From: Acidisarcina sp963790505
GTDB lineage: Bacteria; Acidobacteriota; Terriglobia; Terriglobales; Acidobacteriaceae
Reading direction: 5' to 3'
Assembly (NCBI GenBank): GCA_963790505.1
Contig: CAWBOT010000005.1
Coordinates: 1,178,001 to 1,242,000 of the forward strand
DNA: 64,000 bases
Shown in pieces: positions 25,558 through 34,609 of this stretch; positions within the stretch are counted from its first letter, which is position 1, and each line of letters begins with the position of its first letter. Under the pieces are notes generated by a model. That model was given only the letters and a program-made list of their open reading frames with translations, had not been told where the DNA came from and did no database searches. A program made the translations under genes and the position numbers.

Positions 25558-27537
25558 ATGGCAGACGTCCTAAATCCTGAACAAACCGAGAGCATACCCC
25601 TGAATACCGAGATGGAAACCCTAACCCTTGAAGCAACGGCGGAGCAAGCCGAGCCGTCCCACCCATTCGCCCCCACCCCCGAAGCCGAGTCGCAGGAGAT
25701 CGCGGCCCTGGATTCGCTTCACGCCGTCGCCGACAGCCGCACGCTTGAGCCGGAAGCGGTCACCGCAGCGCCGGTTGCAGCCGCAGCTGTGAGCGCGGCA
25801 GAGACCCATAGCGTCGAGGCCAAGGCCCCGCACGGTGCAACCGATGACGGCGACCTGTCGAGCATGGAAGACTTTGCCGCGGCGCTGGAGTCGTTTGATC
25901 GTGAGCAGGCCGCTGAGGCGGCTGCGCTGTCGTTTGACGACAACATCGTGACCGGCACGGTCATCAAGCTGACGGATAAGCAAGTGGTCGTCGATGTGGG
26001 TCTGAAGTCCGAGGGTTTTATTCCCCTGGAGCAGGTGCTTGACCATACCGGAGAGCCGAAGCTCAAGGCCGGCGACACGGTCGAGGTAGTGGTAGAGCGC
26101 GAAGAGGCCGAGGGCGGTTATCTGCTGAGCTATGAAAAGGCCCAGCGGCACCGGATCTGGGACGTGATTGAGAAGGCAGCGACCGAGAAGACTCCGGTGA
26201 CCGGTATCGTACTGGCCCGGGTCAAGGGCGGTCTTACCGTCGACATCGGCATCAAGGCATTCCTGCCGGGTTCACAGCTGGAGGTCCGCCCGGTCCGAAA
26301 CCTGGACGCGTACCTCGGTCAGCCGATCGAAGTCCGGGTGATCAAGCTCAACAAAAAGCGCGGCAATGTGGTCGTCTCGCGCAAAGAAATCCTGGAAGAG
26401 AAGCAGACCGCCAAGCGCAGCGAGACCCTCGAGCACCTCGAAGAGGGGACCATCCTCACGGGCACAGTAAAGAACCTTACCGACTACGGCGCGTTTGTCG
26501 ATCTTGGCGGCATTGACGGCCTGCTGCATATCACCGATATGTCCTGGGGACGGCTTACTCATCCTCGCGATCTAGTGAATGTCGGCGACGAGATCCAGGT
26601 GAAGGTGCTGAAGTTCGACAAGGACAAGCAGCGCGTTTCGCTGGGATTCAAGCAGTTGACACCCGATCCGTGGCTGGACGCCGTCGAGCGCTACCCGATA
26701 GGCGCCCGTGTGACCGGCCGGGTTCTCAGCGTGACCGATTACGGCTCGTTCATCGAGCTGGAGCAGGGCATTGAAGGCCTGGTTCATGTCTCGGAAATGA
26801 CATGGTCGAAGCGGATGAAGCATCCCTCGAAGCTGGTCAAGCCGGGCGACGAAGTCGAGACGGTCGTCATCAGCGTCAATCCGACCGATCGCCGCATCTC
26901 CCTGGGCATGAAGCAGCTCCAGGAGAATCCGTGGGAGAACCTTTCGGATCGCTATCCGGCGGGAACCATCGTGGAAGGCCGGGTGCGCAACCTGACCGAC
27001 TTCGGGGCGTTCATTGAGATCGAGGACGGCATCGACGGCCTCGTCCATGTGAGCAATTTAAGCTGGACCAAGCGGGTCAAGCACCCCTCGGAGATCCTCA
27101 AGAAGGGTGAAAAGCTGCGTGCCGTCGTTCTGGGCGTTGAGCCGGAGAACCGCCGCCTCTCGCTGGGCATCAAGCAGCTTCTTCCCGATGTATGGGAGAC
27201 CTTCTTCGCGCAGCATCGCGTGGGGGATGTGGTCAAGGGCAAGGTCCTGCGGACAGCGCAGTTCGGCGCATTCGTTGAGATCGCGGAAGGCGTCGAGGGA
27301 CTGTGCCATGTCTCCGAGGCGGCTGACGCCAACGGCGCTCCGATCAAGCTAGAGACCGGCATGGAACACGAGTTCAAGATCATCAAGATGAACCAGGAAG
27401 AGAAGAAGGTTGGGTTGAGTATTCGCGCTGTAGGCGAGGAAGCCAGCCGGGCCGATGTGGAGTCTTACAAGGCCCCGCAGTCGCAGTCCAGCTCGACGAC
27501 GACTCTCGGTGACTTGATGAACTGGAAACGCGGTTAA
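25558..27537 (+). CDS. rpsA: Ribosomal protein S1
   Basis: 659 residues. Six S1 (OB-fold) domains start near VTGTVIKLTDKQVVVDVG, VTGIVLARVKGGLTVDIG, LTGTVKNLTDYGAFVDLG, VTGRVLSVTDYGSFIELE, VEGRVRNLTDFGAFIEIE and VKGKVLRTAQFGAFVEIA. The domains bind mRNA at the 30S platform and help unfold leaders. The protein is about 100 residues longer than E. coli S1 because of an acidic, Ala/Glu-rich, probably disordered N-terminal extension of ~125 residues. It is a single-gene unit with its own promoter and terminator. Confidence 0.96.
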   Translation: MADVLNPEQTESIPLNTEMETLTLEATAEQAEPSHPFAPTPEAESQEIAALDSLHAVADSRTLEPEAVTAAPVAAAAVSAAETHSVEAKAPHGATDDGDLSSMEDFAAALESFDREQAAEAAALSFDDNIVTGTVIKLTDKQVVVDVGLKSEGFIPLEQVLDHTGEPKLKAGDTVEVVVEREEAEGGYLLSYEKAQRHRIWDVIEKAATEKTPVTGIVLARVKGGLTVDIGIKAFLPGSQLEVRPVRNLDAYLGQPIEVRVIKLNKKRGNVVVSRKEILEEKQTAKRSETLEHLEEGTILTGTVKNLTDYGAFVDLGGIDGLLHITDMSWGRLTHPRDLVNVGDEIQVKVLKFDKDKQRVSLGFKQLTPDPWLDAVERYPIGARVTGRVLSVTDYGSFIELEQGIEGLVHVSEMTWSKRMKHPSKLVKPGDEVETVVISVNPTDRRISLGMKQLQENPWENLSDRYPAGTIVEGRVRNLTDFGAFIEIEDGIDGLVHVSNLSWTKRVKHPSEILKKGEKLRAVVLGVEPENRRLSLGIKQLLPDVWETFFAQHRVGDVVKGKVLRTAQFGAFVEIAEGVEGLCHVSEAADANGAPIKLETGMEHEFKIIKMNQEEKKVGLSIRAVGEEASRADVESYKAPQSQSSSTTTLGDLMNWKRG

Positions 27538-27560
27538 ATAAAACCGAAACAGAAACTACA

Positions 27561-27590
27561 AACGCCACCTTCGCGGGTGGCGTTTTTTAT
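27561..27590 (+). terminator. Rho-independent terminator of rpsA
   Basis: ACGCCACC pairs with GGTGGCGT around a short loop, followed directly by a run of T residues. It lies 25 bp after the rpsA stop and before the convergent hydrolase gene. Confidence 0.88.
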
Positions 27591-27612
27591 TTGCAAAGCA
27601 GACTAAGAGGCA

Positions 27613-28296
27613 TCAGGCCAGCGCGGCCTCGGCGATGATGCTCGCAACGTCTTCCGGCTTCGAGAGCATGGGCATGTGGGCGGTCGGCGTCTCTCTCACC
27701 TGGGCTCCGATGGCCGCGCAGATCTCCCGCTGTGTCGTGGGGTTGAGAATCCGGTCCTCCGTAGCGATCAGGTACCAGCTTGGCTTGGACTGCCACGCAG
27801 GTTTCTCGACCGATGCTCCGAAGATGGCGCCGGCAAATGGTTTCTGGACCGCGACGGCCAGGTGGACGAGTCCGCGATGGATATCGTGCGCCATGGCGTC
27901 CTGATACTGCGCAGAGGTGGCCCAGATGAAGCCGTGCTTGTCCGGCTGCATCTCGACCTTCGCAGCGGGCGGATTTTTCCCCAGGATGGCACCGAGAACT
28001 TCGCCGGGCTGAGGCACGAGTGCAGCGATATAGACCAGCTTCTCGACCCTAAGGTGATTGCCGGCCTCGGAGATGACCCCGCCGCCGTAGGAGTGGCCGA
28101 TCAGTACGACGGGGCCTTCCTGATGGTCCAGGGCGCGGTTGACGGCCGCTACGTCCTCTTCGAAGGAGGTGAGCGGGATCTGCGCCGCGACCACATGAAA
28201 GCCCTGATGAGCAAGCAGCGGGATGACTTCCCGCCAGACGGACCCATCGGACCAGACGCCGTGGACGAGAACGATGGTGGCTTTTGAATCTGTCAT
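27613..28296 (-). CDS. Alpha/beta hydrolase
   Basis: 227 residues with no signal peptide. It shows the oxyanion segment VLVHGVWSDGSVWREV, the nucleophile elbow LIGHSYGGGVISEAG (Ser near residue 88), an Asp in YLIATEDRILNP and the catalytic His in AHMPMLSKPEDV. The pattern fits the small esterase/haloperoxidase-like group often annotated as alpha/beta fold hydrolases and related to salicylate esterase-type plant proteins. Natural substrate unknown. Confidence 0.88.
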   Translation of the reverse strand: MTDSKATIVLVHGVWSDGSVWREVIPLLAHQGFHVVAAQIPLTSFEEDVAAVNRALDHQEGPVVLIGHSYGGGVISEAGNHLRVEKLVYIAALVPQPGEVLGAILGKNPPAAKVEMQPDKHGFIWATSAQYQDAMAHDIHRGLVHLAVAVQKPFAGAIFGASVEKPAWQSKPSWYLIATEDRILNPTTQREICAAIGAQVRETPTAHMPMLSKPEDVASIIAEAALA

Positions 28297-28327
28297 TTTC
28301 GGCTCCGCCGAAGGCCGGGGGCCGGTA

Positions 28328-28711
28328 CTATTTCCCGGTGTCGACCTTCAATTCGTAATTCAACTGCTTCCTCGAGTCGAAAGAGCTGATCGACTTCGTG
28401 GGGCTCTTTTTGCCCTGGAACTCGGCCCATATTTCGTAGTCGACATCCAGCGAGAGCTGGCCAAAGCGGTAGGTGCCGTCTTGAGCGGAGATGAAGCTTT
28501 TGATGTCTGTCGTCTTGCCGTTCTTCAGATAGACGATGGCCTCGGACAACGGCTGATTGCCGGTGCCGACCACTTTGCCCGAGACGACCTTCTGGCTGGG
28601 CGGCGCGCTGGCGGCGCGGGCAGTCGCCAGGGAGATCCCCACCAGCAAAAGCAAGACCACAAGTTGAAGTGCGTGTGTTCCTTGCCGGCCGATTCTTGCA
28701 TTCGAGATCAT
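28328..28711 (-). CDS. Secreted single-domain carboxypeptidase-regulatory-like protein
   Basis: 127 residues: a signal peptide (LQLVVLLLLVGISLATARA) followed by one CarboxypepD_reg-like beta-sandwich (VVSGKVVGTGNQPLSEAIVYLKNGKTTDIK, then GTYRFGQLSLDVDYEIWAEF). Such domains occur on TonB receptors and surface proteins and bind protein or sugar partners; a stand-alone copy has no predicted activity. The ATG overlaps the stop of the LysW-like gene (ATGA), so the two are translationally coupled. Confidence 0.78.
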   Translation of the reverse strand: MISNARIGRQGTHALQLVVLLLLVGISLATARAASAPPSQKVVSGKVVGTGNQPLSEAIVYLKNGKTTDIKSFISAQDGTYRFGQLSLDVDYEIWAEFQGKKSPTKSISSFDSRKQLNYELKVDTGK

Positions 28712-28902
28712 TCTTCTTCCTCGTCCCTGACAACCGCATCTTCGATTTCGTAACCTTCGGTGTCGACCTTGCTCAACTCGAGGGGTTCGGTGGCAACGAT
28801 CTCGTATTCGGTGCCGCATTCATCGCACACGATTACGTCGCCCTCATCGACCTCGTCGACGTCGAAGTCGAGCACGCTTTCACATTCCGAGCAAATCGCC
28901 AT
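28708..28902 (-). CDS. LysW-like zinc-ribbon acidic protein
   Basis: 64 residues from the ATG at 28902 (GGGGAG upstream). Cys4, Cys7, Cys26 and Cys29 form a zinc ribbon (ICSECES and VIVCDECG) and the rest is very acidic, as in LysW, the carrier protein of lysine/arginine synthesis. The C-terminus reads VVRDEEEE rather than the EDWGE tail to which LysW attaches its substrate, and no lysX/lysZ-type genes are nearby. So it may be a LysW relative with another role. It precedes and overlaps the secreted CarboxypepD_reg-like gene. Confidence 0.75.
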   Translation of the reverse strand: MAICSECESVLDFDVDEVDEGDVIVCDECGTEYEIVATEPLELSKVDTEGYEIEDAVVRDEEEE

Positions 28903-29212
28903 AGTGCTCCCCAATTGAACGGAGTATCAGATTGATGATGACACAACCGGAAGATAGGGTTTTCCTCGCGGCCCTCAATTAGTTTTCAGGGGGCAGCGTC
29001 TTCCGTCAAGTGGCTCGCCCCACGCCATCTCATGGAAATTCCCGCGCTAGAACTGGCCTCATAAACCCTTGCAAGATGGATGGGAACTTCTGCCGAAGCG
29101 GCTCCAGAAGTTGGAATTAAGGACGGTGCAGCGCAGGAAATCAGTTCTACAATTGGGCATGAATTTTCCCGGATTCCCACTCGACGGTGGCTGCCTGCAT
29201 CCGACTCAGCCG

Positions 29213-30691
29213 ATGCGGCTGCGGCTCGCCGGTCTATCGCTGTTCGCCGGTTGCATCGCCGTTCTTGCTGGCGCGATGCCCGCTCTCAGTGACGACGGTT
29301 CCCGCGATCTGGATGCAGCGGGCGCGGCGATTCAACCTGCTCCGGCCGATCCGGCAATTCAGGCCGCGCTGGCGCAGATCTCCGCGGGGCAGATACACCG
29401 TACCATTGAGAAGCTTGTCGGCTTCCACAATCGCAGCACGCTCTCCAGCATGGATACCGCCATTCCGCCGGGTCAGGGCGTGAGCGCCGCGGCTGATTGG
29501 ATCGCGCAGCAGCTGGTGCAATACTCCGCCGACTGCGGTGGCTGCATGGAGATCAAACGCGACACCTATACCCAGGAGGCCGAGCCTCCGCCGAAAGGGC
29601 GCATTCCGAATCCCACGACGATCACCAACGTATACGCAATTCTGCGCGGCAGCGACCCGAAGCAGGCCGCGCGAATGGTCTTGGTGACGGGACATTACGA
29701 CTCGATTAATAGTCACTATCACGCAACGGATGACCAGGTAATTGCAACCAGGGCCGAAGCTCCCGGCGCCAATGACGACGCCAGCGGGGTCGCGGTAAGC
29801 CTGGAGTGTGCGCGCGTGCTCTCTCGACTGAAGCTGCCCGCCACTCTCGTCTTCGTTGCCGTTGCGGGCGAGGAACAGGGGCTGGACGGCAGCCGTCACC
29901 TGGCGCAACTGGCAAAGAAAGAAGGCTGGCAACTTGAGGCAGTGCTGAATAATGACATCGTCGGCGGAAACACTACGCCCGGCGAGACGGAGCAGGACAA
30001 GTCCGCCGTCCGCCTCTTTTCCGAGGGTATTCCTGGGAATGCGACTCCCGAGGAGATCAAACGCATTACCTCGCTTGGCCTGGAGAGCGATTCACCTTCC
30101 CGAGAGCTGGCGCGCGCGATAACCGATGTCAGCCGCAGCTACCAGCTTGCCACGCCCTTTCATCCGGTGTTGATCTTCCGCCGCGACCGCTATCTGCGCG
30201 GCGGCGACCATCGGTCCTTCAATCAGGAGGGCTTCGCCGCGGTGCGCTTCACGGAGTGGCGCGAAGATTTTAACCATCAGCATCAGGATGTTCGCGTCGA
30301 AAAGGGCGTTCAGTATGGAGACTTACTGCAGTTCGTCGACTTCGACTATGTGGCCAGAGTGGCGCGGCTGAATGCAGCGGCACTGGCGACGCTCAGCGCG
30401 GCCCCCGCACCACCGCGTGACGTCAAGATCGTCACCAAGGCGCTAGACAACAATACGACGCTGCGCTGGTCGCCAGGGGACGGTGCCCCGGCCGGCACCG
30501 CCTACGAAGTCGTGTGGCGCGAAACCTCGGCGCCGGACTGGCAGCGCAGCACGACCGCGAAAGTGCAGTCGGACGGCGGGAACTTTGCGGCGACACTCGC
30601 GATCTCCAAGGACAATGTGATCTTTGGCGTCCGCGCCTTCGATGCTGCAGGGCATCGCAGCGTGGCGGTCGTCCCGACTCCGGAGCGGTAG
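29213..30691 (+). CDS. Secreted M28-family metallopeptidase with fibronectin-like domain
   Basis: 492 residues from the ATG at 29213, which starts a clean signal peptide (MRLRLAGLSLFAGCIAVLAG). An in-frame ATG at 29159 would add 18 residues; it follows a TACAAT box by 5 nt, so a leaderless start there is an alternative. The peptidase domain shows the paired zinc ligands: VTGHYDSIN, PGANDDASGVAVSLE, the Glu pair AVAGEEQGLDGSRHLAQ, VLNNDIVGGN and GGDHRSFNQEGFAAVRFTE. The last ~100 residues form a fibronectin-III-like sandwich (TTLRWSPGDGAPAGTAYEVVW). It probably acts as an extracellular or periplasmic aminopeptidase. Confidence 0.87.
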   Translation: MRLRLAGLSLFAGCIAVLAGAMPALSDDGSRDLDAAGAAIQPAPADPAIQAALAQISAGQIHRTIEKLVGFHNRSTLSSMDTAIPPGQGVSAAADWIAQQLVQYSADCGGCMEIKRDTYTQEAEPPPKGRIPNPTTITNVYAILRGSDPKQAARMVLVTGHYDSINSHYHATDDQVIATRAEAPGANDDASGVAVSLECARVLSRLKLPATLVFVAVAGEEQGLDGSRHLAQLAKKEGWQLEAVLNNDIVGGNTTPGETEQDKSAVRLFSEGIPGNATPEEIKRITSLGLESDSPSRELARAITDVSRSYQLATPFHPVLIFRRDRYLRGGDHRSFNQEGFAAVRFTEWREDFNHQHQDVRVEKGVQYGDLLQFVDFDYVARVARLNAAALATLSAAPAPPRDVKIVTKALDNNTTLRWSPGDGAPAGTAYEVVWRETSAPDWQRSTTAKVQSDGGNFAATLAISKDNVIFGVRAFDAAGHRSVAVVPTPER

Positions 30692-30757
30692 CCGGGTGCG
30701 AGACGGCTGGGCGTTCGCGACGCAGCTTGAAAACCTGAGACAATAAGCGCAGCGCTT

Positions 30758-31585
30758 ATGGCACGCATCGGTTCCAGTACGCTCGCTTTTCCGCCCTTTC
30801 GCGGCTTTACCAAGCGTCTGGTTTTGGCCAACCTGGCGGTCTTTTTCGTCCTGCTGGTGCTAGGCGCGGTCAACCGCCCCGCGCACGAATTGATTGTCTC
30901 GCTGCTTGAACTGACCCCGCGCTACGTGGTCCATGGCTATGTGTGGCAGCTAGTCACCTACAGCTTCGTGCATCGCGGAATCCTCGAAGTGCTGTTCAAC
31001 CTGTTGTCGATCTGGTTCATCGGTTCTTACCTCGAAGAGGTAAAGGGCAGCCGGTGGGTGACAGAGATTTACTTCCTGGCGGTGATCGGCGGAGCGGCGA
31101 TCGCGACCTTGTTGAGTTTCGCGCCGATCCCGCACATTTCGCCACTCGATTCGGCATCGAGCGCCCAAGCAGGCATCTTTGGCATGCTGGCGGCCTTTGC
31201 GGTGCTCTTTGGCGAGCAGCAGTTCTTTCTTTTCCCGCTGCCGATCGGCATCAAGGCGAAATACCTGGTGATCATCTACGCGCTCATCGCCGTCGCTCAA
31301 CTGTTTGGCGGGGGAACCATCCTGCCGTTGGTCGTCTATCTTAGCGGCGGTCTTCTGGGGTTCATTTATGCGCGGCAGGCGCGCGGACGCGGCCTCAGCT
31401 TCGCGGCCAGCGAACGCGCCTACGGTCTTCGCAACGAGTATTACCGCTGGAAGCGCCGTCGGGCGGCACGCAAGTTCGAGGTCTACATGCGGAAGCACAA
31501 CCGGGACGTGCGCTTCGATCGCGAAGGCCGCTACGTCGACCCGGACGAAGGGAAAAACCCCAACGACCGCAAGTGGATGAACTGA
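30758..31585 (+). CDS. Rhomboid-like membrane protein lacking catalytic residues
   Basis: 275 residues with about six membrane segments. It keeps the rhomboid landmarks SFVHRGILEVLFNLLSIW (His72, Asn81) and the GxxxG-like last helix (YLSGGLLGFIYA). The catalytic Ser of the GxSG motif is Ala138 in SSAQAGIFGML, and the His of the last helix is Tyr194. Both members of the protease dyad are therefore missing, so it should be a pseudoprotease comparable with iRhoms or derlins. The ~75-residue C-terminal tail is strongly basic and cytoplasmic (WKRRRAARKFEVYMRKHNRD). A perfect ATAAGCGC/GCGCTTAT palindrome overlaps the start codon. Confidence 0.82.
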   Translation: MARIGSSTLAFPPFRGFTKRLVLANLAVFFVLLVLGAVNRPAHELIVSLLELTPRYVVHGYVWQLVTYSFVHRGILEVLFNLLSIWFIGSYLEEVKGSRWVTEIYFLAVIGGAAIATLLSFAPIPHISPLDSASSAQAGIFGMLAAFAVLFGEQQFFLFPLPIGIKAKYLVIIYALIAVAQLFGGGTILPLVVYLSGGLLGFIYARQARGRGLSFAASERAYGLRNEYYRWKRRRAARKFEVYMRKHNRDVRFDREGRYVDPDEGKNPNDRKWMN

Positions 31586-31709
31586 CGACATCCCGTCGCG
31601 CGAGCGTGTATCGTTAGAATTTGAGATTCAGGTGTTTGCCCGACGATTGCGGCGGTTCGCCGCAGCGGTCTTCCGGGCGGTTATTTCATGTAAGGGGTGG
31701 TCCATTCGG

Positions 31710-32369
31710 GTGTCTTCCGTTCAACGCTTTTTGCGCCTTGCGCTGTGCTCCGCTTTTCTCGTCCTCACCACTTCCCATCTACCCGCGCAGGTCACGGCCA
31801 CCGCGCCGCCGCTAAGCACGACCCTGGCCGACTACAACAACAGGTGGGACGCCTTTGGCGGCTTTTCGTATGCGCGCTTTCAGACCACGCTGGGCATCAA
31901 CCTCAAGAGCAATATGTATGGCTGGAAGGGGCAGGTGACGGGGTGGCTCACGCCGATTGTCGGAGTCACGGCGTCAACCGGCAATTACCGCGGCTCGGTT
32001 TCTCTCAACCCCAATGTCTATGATCTGAACAGCGCCAATATCTCGGAGCATCTCTTCCTTTTCGGCCCGGAGTTCCGTCTATTGCGCGATCCAAAAGTAA
32101 CGGTTGACGCTCATTGGCTGCTGGGCGGTACCTATGGCGTTTTCAATAGCTCGATGCCCAACGGCGTCCAGCCGAATACCTTCAGCCTGTACAACAACCA
32201 GCTCGCGTTTGCGATGGCCATTGGCGGATCCTACGATTACAACCTCAAGCCGAACTGGTCGATCCGCGCGATTACGGACTTCCAGCCGACCCACTATGGG
32301 TTGGCGTTTCAGAAGGAGTTCTCTGGCTCGGCGGGCGTGGTTTACAAGTGGGGAGCGATCAAGAAGTAG
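31710..32369 (+). CDS. Outer-membrane beta-barrel protein
   Basis: 219 residues from the GTG at 31710, where a signal peptide begins (FLRLALCSAFLVLTTSHLPAQ). An in-frame GTG at 31632 would add 26 basic residues. The mature part has alternating strands ending in aromatic residues (WDAFGGFSYARFQTTLGINL, GQVTGWLTPIVGVTASTG, LAFAMAIGGSYDYNLKPNWS, FSGSAGVVYKWG), typical of a small 8-stranded OmpA-like barrel. No periplasmic domain. Function unknown, likely structural or porin-like. Confidence 0.78.
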   Translation: MSSVQRFLRLALCSAFLVLTTSHLPAQVTATAPPLSTTLADYNNRWDAFGGFSYARFQTTLGINLKSNMYGWKGQVTGWLTPIVGVTASTGNYRGSVSLNPNVYDLNSANISEHLFLFGPEFRLLRDPKVTVDAHWLLGGTYGVFNSSMPNGVQPNTFSLYNNQLAFAMAIGGSYDYNLKPNWSIRAITDFQPTHYGLAFQKEFSGSAGVVYKWGAIKK

Positions 32370-32390
32370 GGCGATCGCAGCTGAAATAAA

Positions 32391-32421
32391 AAATGCCGGA
32401 GGGATTCAACCCCCGGCATTT
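32391..32421. terminator. Bidirectional terminator
   Basis: AAATGCCGG at 32391-32399 pairs with CCGGCATTT at 32413-32421. A-rich sequence precedes it and T-rich sequence follows, so it can end transcripts of both convergent genes (barrel protein and S46 peptidase). Confidence 0.82.
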
Positions 32422-32436
32422 TCTTGCAGCGGACGC

Positions 32437-34509
32437 TTAGTGGGATTTGCCCTGGATCTCGTCGGCTAGCTTGCCCGCGTCATAAAGCTGCCGAAGCGCC
32501 ATCAGCATCCCTGAGCTATGCACGGCGACGGTGCGGTTCTGGTAGTCGTCGTAGATGAAATCTCCGACAATCGACTGGATGTTGCCGTCGAAGACCAGGC
32601 CGACGAGTTCGCCTTTCTGGTTGATCACCGGCGAACCGGAGTTGCCGCCGATGATGTCGTTGGTCGTAACGAAATCCAGTGGCGTGTTGAGATCGAATTT
32701 CCCGACGCGGTCTGTATAGCGCTTGGGCAGGTCGAAGGGCGGAGCGTTGTTGAAGCTCGACGACCGGTCGTAAAGACCGTAGTAGGTGGTCTTGTAGGGC
32801 GCGATCGTGCCGTTCATGGGATAGCCGGAGGCTGCGCCGTAGCTGAGCCGCAGGGTGAACGTGGCGTCGGGATAGCTGCTCTTGCCGTAGACGGCGAAAC
32901 GCGCCTTGCCGAGCTTCTCGCCTGCGCTTTCGGTGACGCTGTCGATGGCGTCGGATTTCTTATTCGCCGCGCGGATGATGGGATCGAGCTTGCGGGCCAT
33001 CATAATCATGGGATCGGTCGAGGCGGCGATCGCGGCAGGACCGCCAATAAGCAGCGCCTTTCTGACGCCCGGATCGGCCAGCCTGGTGCCTCCGACAAGT
33101 TCCTTTGCGACGGCTGCCGGCTGCTGCCCGTTGAGGATCGTGGTGAGCCACTCATCGTTGGCGGGCAGGTGCTTCTGGGCGAACTCAAGACCGTCGGTGG
33201 TCTGGGCGATCTCCAGCTGGGGATAAGACGGCGCCGGCGAGAGCAGCCGGTATTTCAGGGATTCGAGCTGCGCATCGTGGTAGCCGGGGAGCCGATCTCC
33301 ATCGGGCTTGGCTACCTCGGCCGAGTATTGCACCAGCGTAAGCGCTGTGCCGAGCGTGGTTGATCCCGACCGGCGATAAAAGTTGGTAGGGAACAGCGTT
33401 GCGTCTTCCTTCATGGCGCGTTCGATCTCCTTCCAGGCGTCGCCGTATTCCCTGGCCCACTCGGGGTTGGCCTCGACCTTCTGGCGGAAGTCGGTCTCGT
33501 CGGCGACCTTCTTGTCGAAGACCTTCTTTTCGGCAAGGCCGTCGATGCGGCCACGATAGACCTTGATCGCGTTCTGCAGGCCGAAGATCTGGCTGGCTGC
33601 CTGGCGCGCCTGCTCCGGTCCAAGCGTGGAGTAGTTCTGCAGCGTCTTCACCCGGTTGTCCAGGAAGGCGAGAACGGCGGGGTCGATAACGTCGCGGTCC
33701 ATAGTTAGCTGGGCGACAGTATCCTGGCGCTGCGAGGAACCGGGGTGTCCGGCGACGAAGACGAGCTCGTCTTTCGCGGGGCCATTGGCGCTCCAGGCGA
33801 GATAGTTATCGGTGTGGATCGGCTTGCCGTTGTCGTAGACGCGGAAGATCGCCATATCCAGGTCGTAGCGCGGATAAGTAAAATTGTCTGGATCGCCGCC
33901 ATAGAACGCGGCCTGCGCCTCGGGCGCGAAGACGATGCGCACGTCAGTGTATTTCTTATAGCGATAGAGCCAGTATTCGCCGCCCTGGTAGAGGGTGACG
34001 ATATCGGAGCGCAGGCCGGTAGCCTTGGTGCTCTCCGCCTCGATCGACGCGATGACCGCATTGCGTGCCTTGAAGCTCTCGTCGTTAGCCATGCCCGGCT
34101 TGATCGCCGCCTGAACCTTAGCGGTGACGTCTTCCATCGACTGCAGGACGTTGACCTCGAGGTCGGGCGTCTTGATCTCCTGGTCACTGGTGGCGGCGTA
34201 GAAGCCATCCTTGATGTAATCGTGTTCGGCGGTCGAGCTCTTCTGCAACTGTCCGCGGGCGACGTGATGATTGGTAAGCAGGAGGCCGTCGGGGCTGATA
34301 AAGGATCCCGAACCGCCGTCATTCAGACGCACGCAGGAGAGGCGCACGTGATCGAGCCATTCCTTAGTGAGGGCGAAGCCGTACTTCTGCTGGATCAGCC
34401 TGGTGGGCGGATTGTCGAATGTCCACATGCCTTCGTCGGCGCGAAGCGTGGCCGCGGTGAATGTCAGAAGCAGCAAGACGGCGGATGCGCGGTAGAGCGG
34501 AGTTTTCAA
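32437..34509 (-). CDS. S46-family dipeptidyl peptidase (DPP7/DPP11-like)
   Basis: 690 residues with a signal peptide (LYRASAVLLLLTFTAATLRA). The serine protease triad is visible: His in LLLTNHHVARGQLQK (residues 81-82), Asp in TYPRYDLDMAIFRVYDNG (near 218) and Ser in DIIGGNSGSPVINQKGE (near 642). The first part EGMWTFDNPPTRLIQQKYGF is the typical N-terminus of mature S46 enzymes. Family members remove dipeptides from peptide N-termini in the periplasm; side-chain preference depends on a residue near the active site that I did not assign. Suggests peptide scavenging. Confidence 0.93.
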   Translation of the reverse strand: MKTPLYRASAVLLLLTFTAATLRADEGMWTFDNPPTRLIQQKYGFALTKEWLDHVRLSCVRLNDGGSGSFISPDGLLLTNHHVARGQLQKSSTAEHDYIKDGFYAATSDQEIKTPDLEVNVLQSMEDVTAKVQAAIKPGMANDESFKARNAVIASIEAESTKATGLRSDIVTLYQGGEYWLYRYKKYTDVRIVFAPEAQAAFYGGDPDNFTYPRYDLDMAIFRVYDNGKPIHTDNYLAWSANGPAKDELVFVAGHPGSSQRQDTVAQLTMDRDVIDPAVLAFLDNRVKTLQNYSTLGPEQARQAASQIFGLQNAIKVYRGRIDGLAEKKVFDKKVADETDFRQKVEANPEWAREYGDAWKEIERAMKEDATLFPTNFYRRSGSTTLGTALTLVQYSAEVAKPDGDRLPGYHDAQLESLKYRLLSPAPSYPQLEIAQTTDGLEFAQKHLPANDEWLTTILNGQQPAAVAKELVGGTRLADPGVRKALLIGGPAAIAASTDPMIMMARKLDPIIRAANKKSDAIDSVTESAGEKLGKARFAVYGKSSYPDATFTLRLSYGAASGYPMNGTIAPYKTTYYGLYDRSSSFNNAPPFDLPKRYTDRVGKFDLNTPLDFVTTNDIIGGNSGSPVINQKGELVGLVFDGNIQSIVGDFIYDDYQNRTVAVHSSGMLMALRQLYDAGKLADEIQGKSH

Positions 34510-34609
34510 AGCTCGATCCTCTCGGAGTAATGGACGTGTTGAGGATACTACGCGTGAGCGTGCGGGTGCAGTTCCGTCGCCAGTGAAGCGGCGATTTAAT
34601 CCGATGGCG

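Noticed and set aside
28986..29180. Short reverse-strand frame upstream of the M28 peptidase gene
   Set aside because: Overlaps the peptidase promoter and start region, with no ribosome site and no protein-like pattern.
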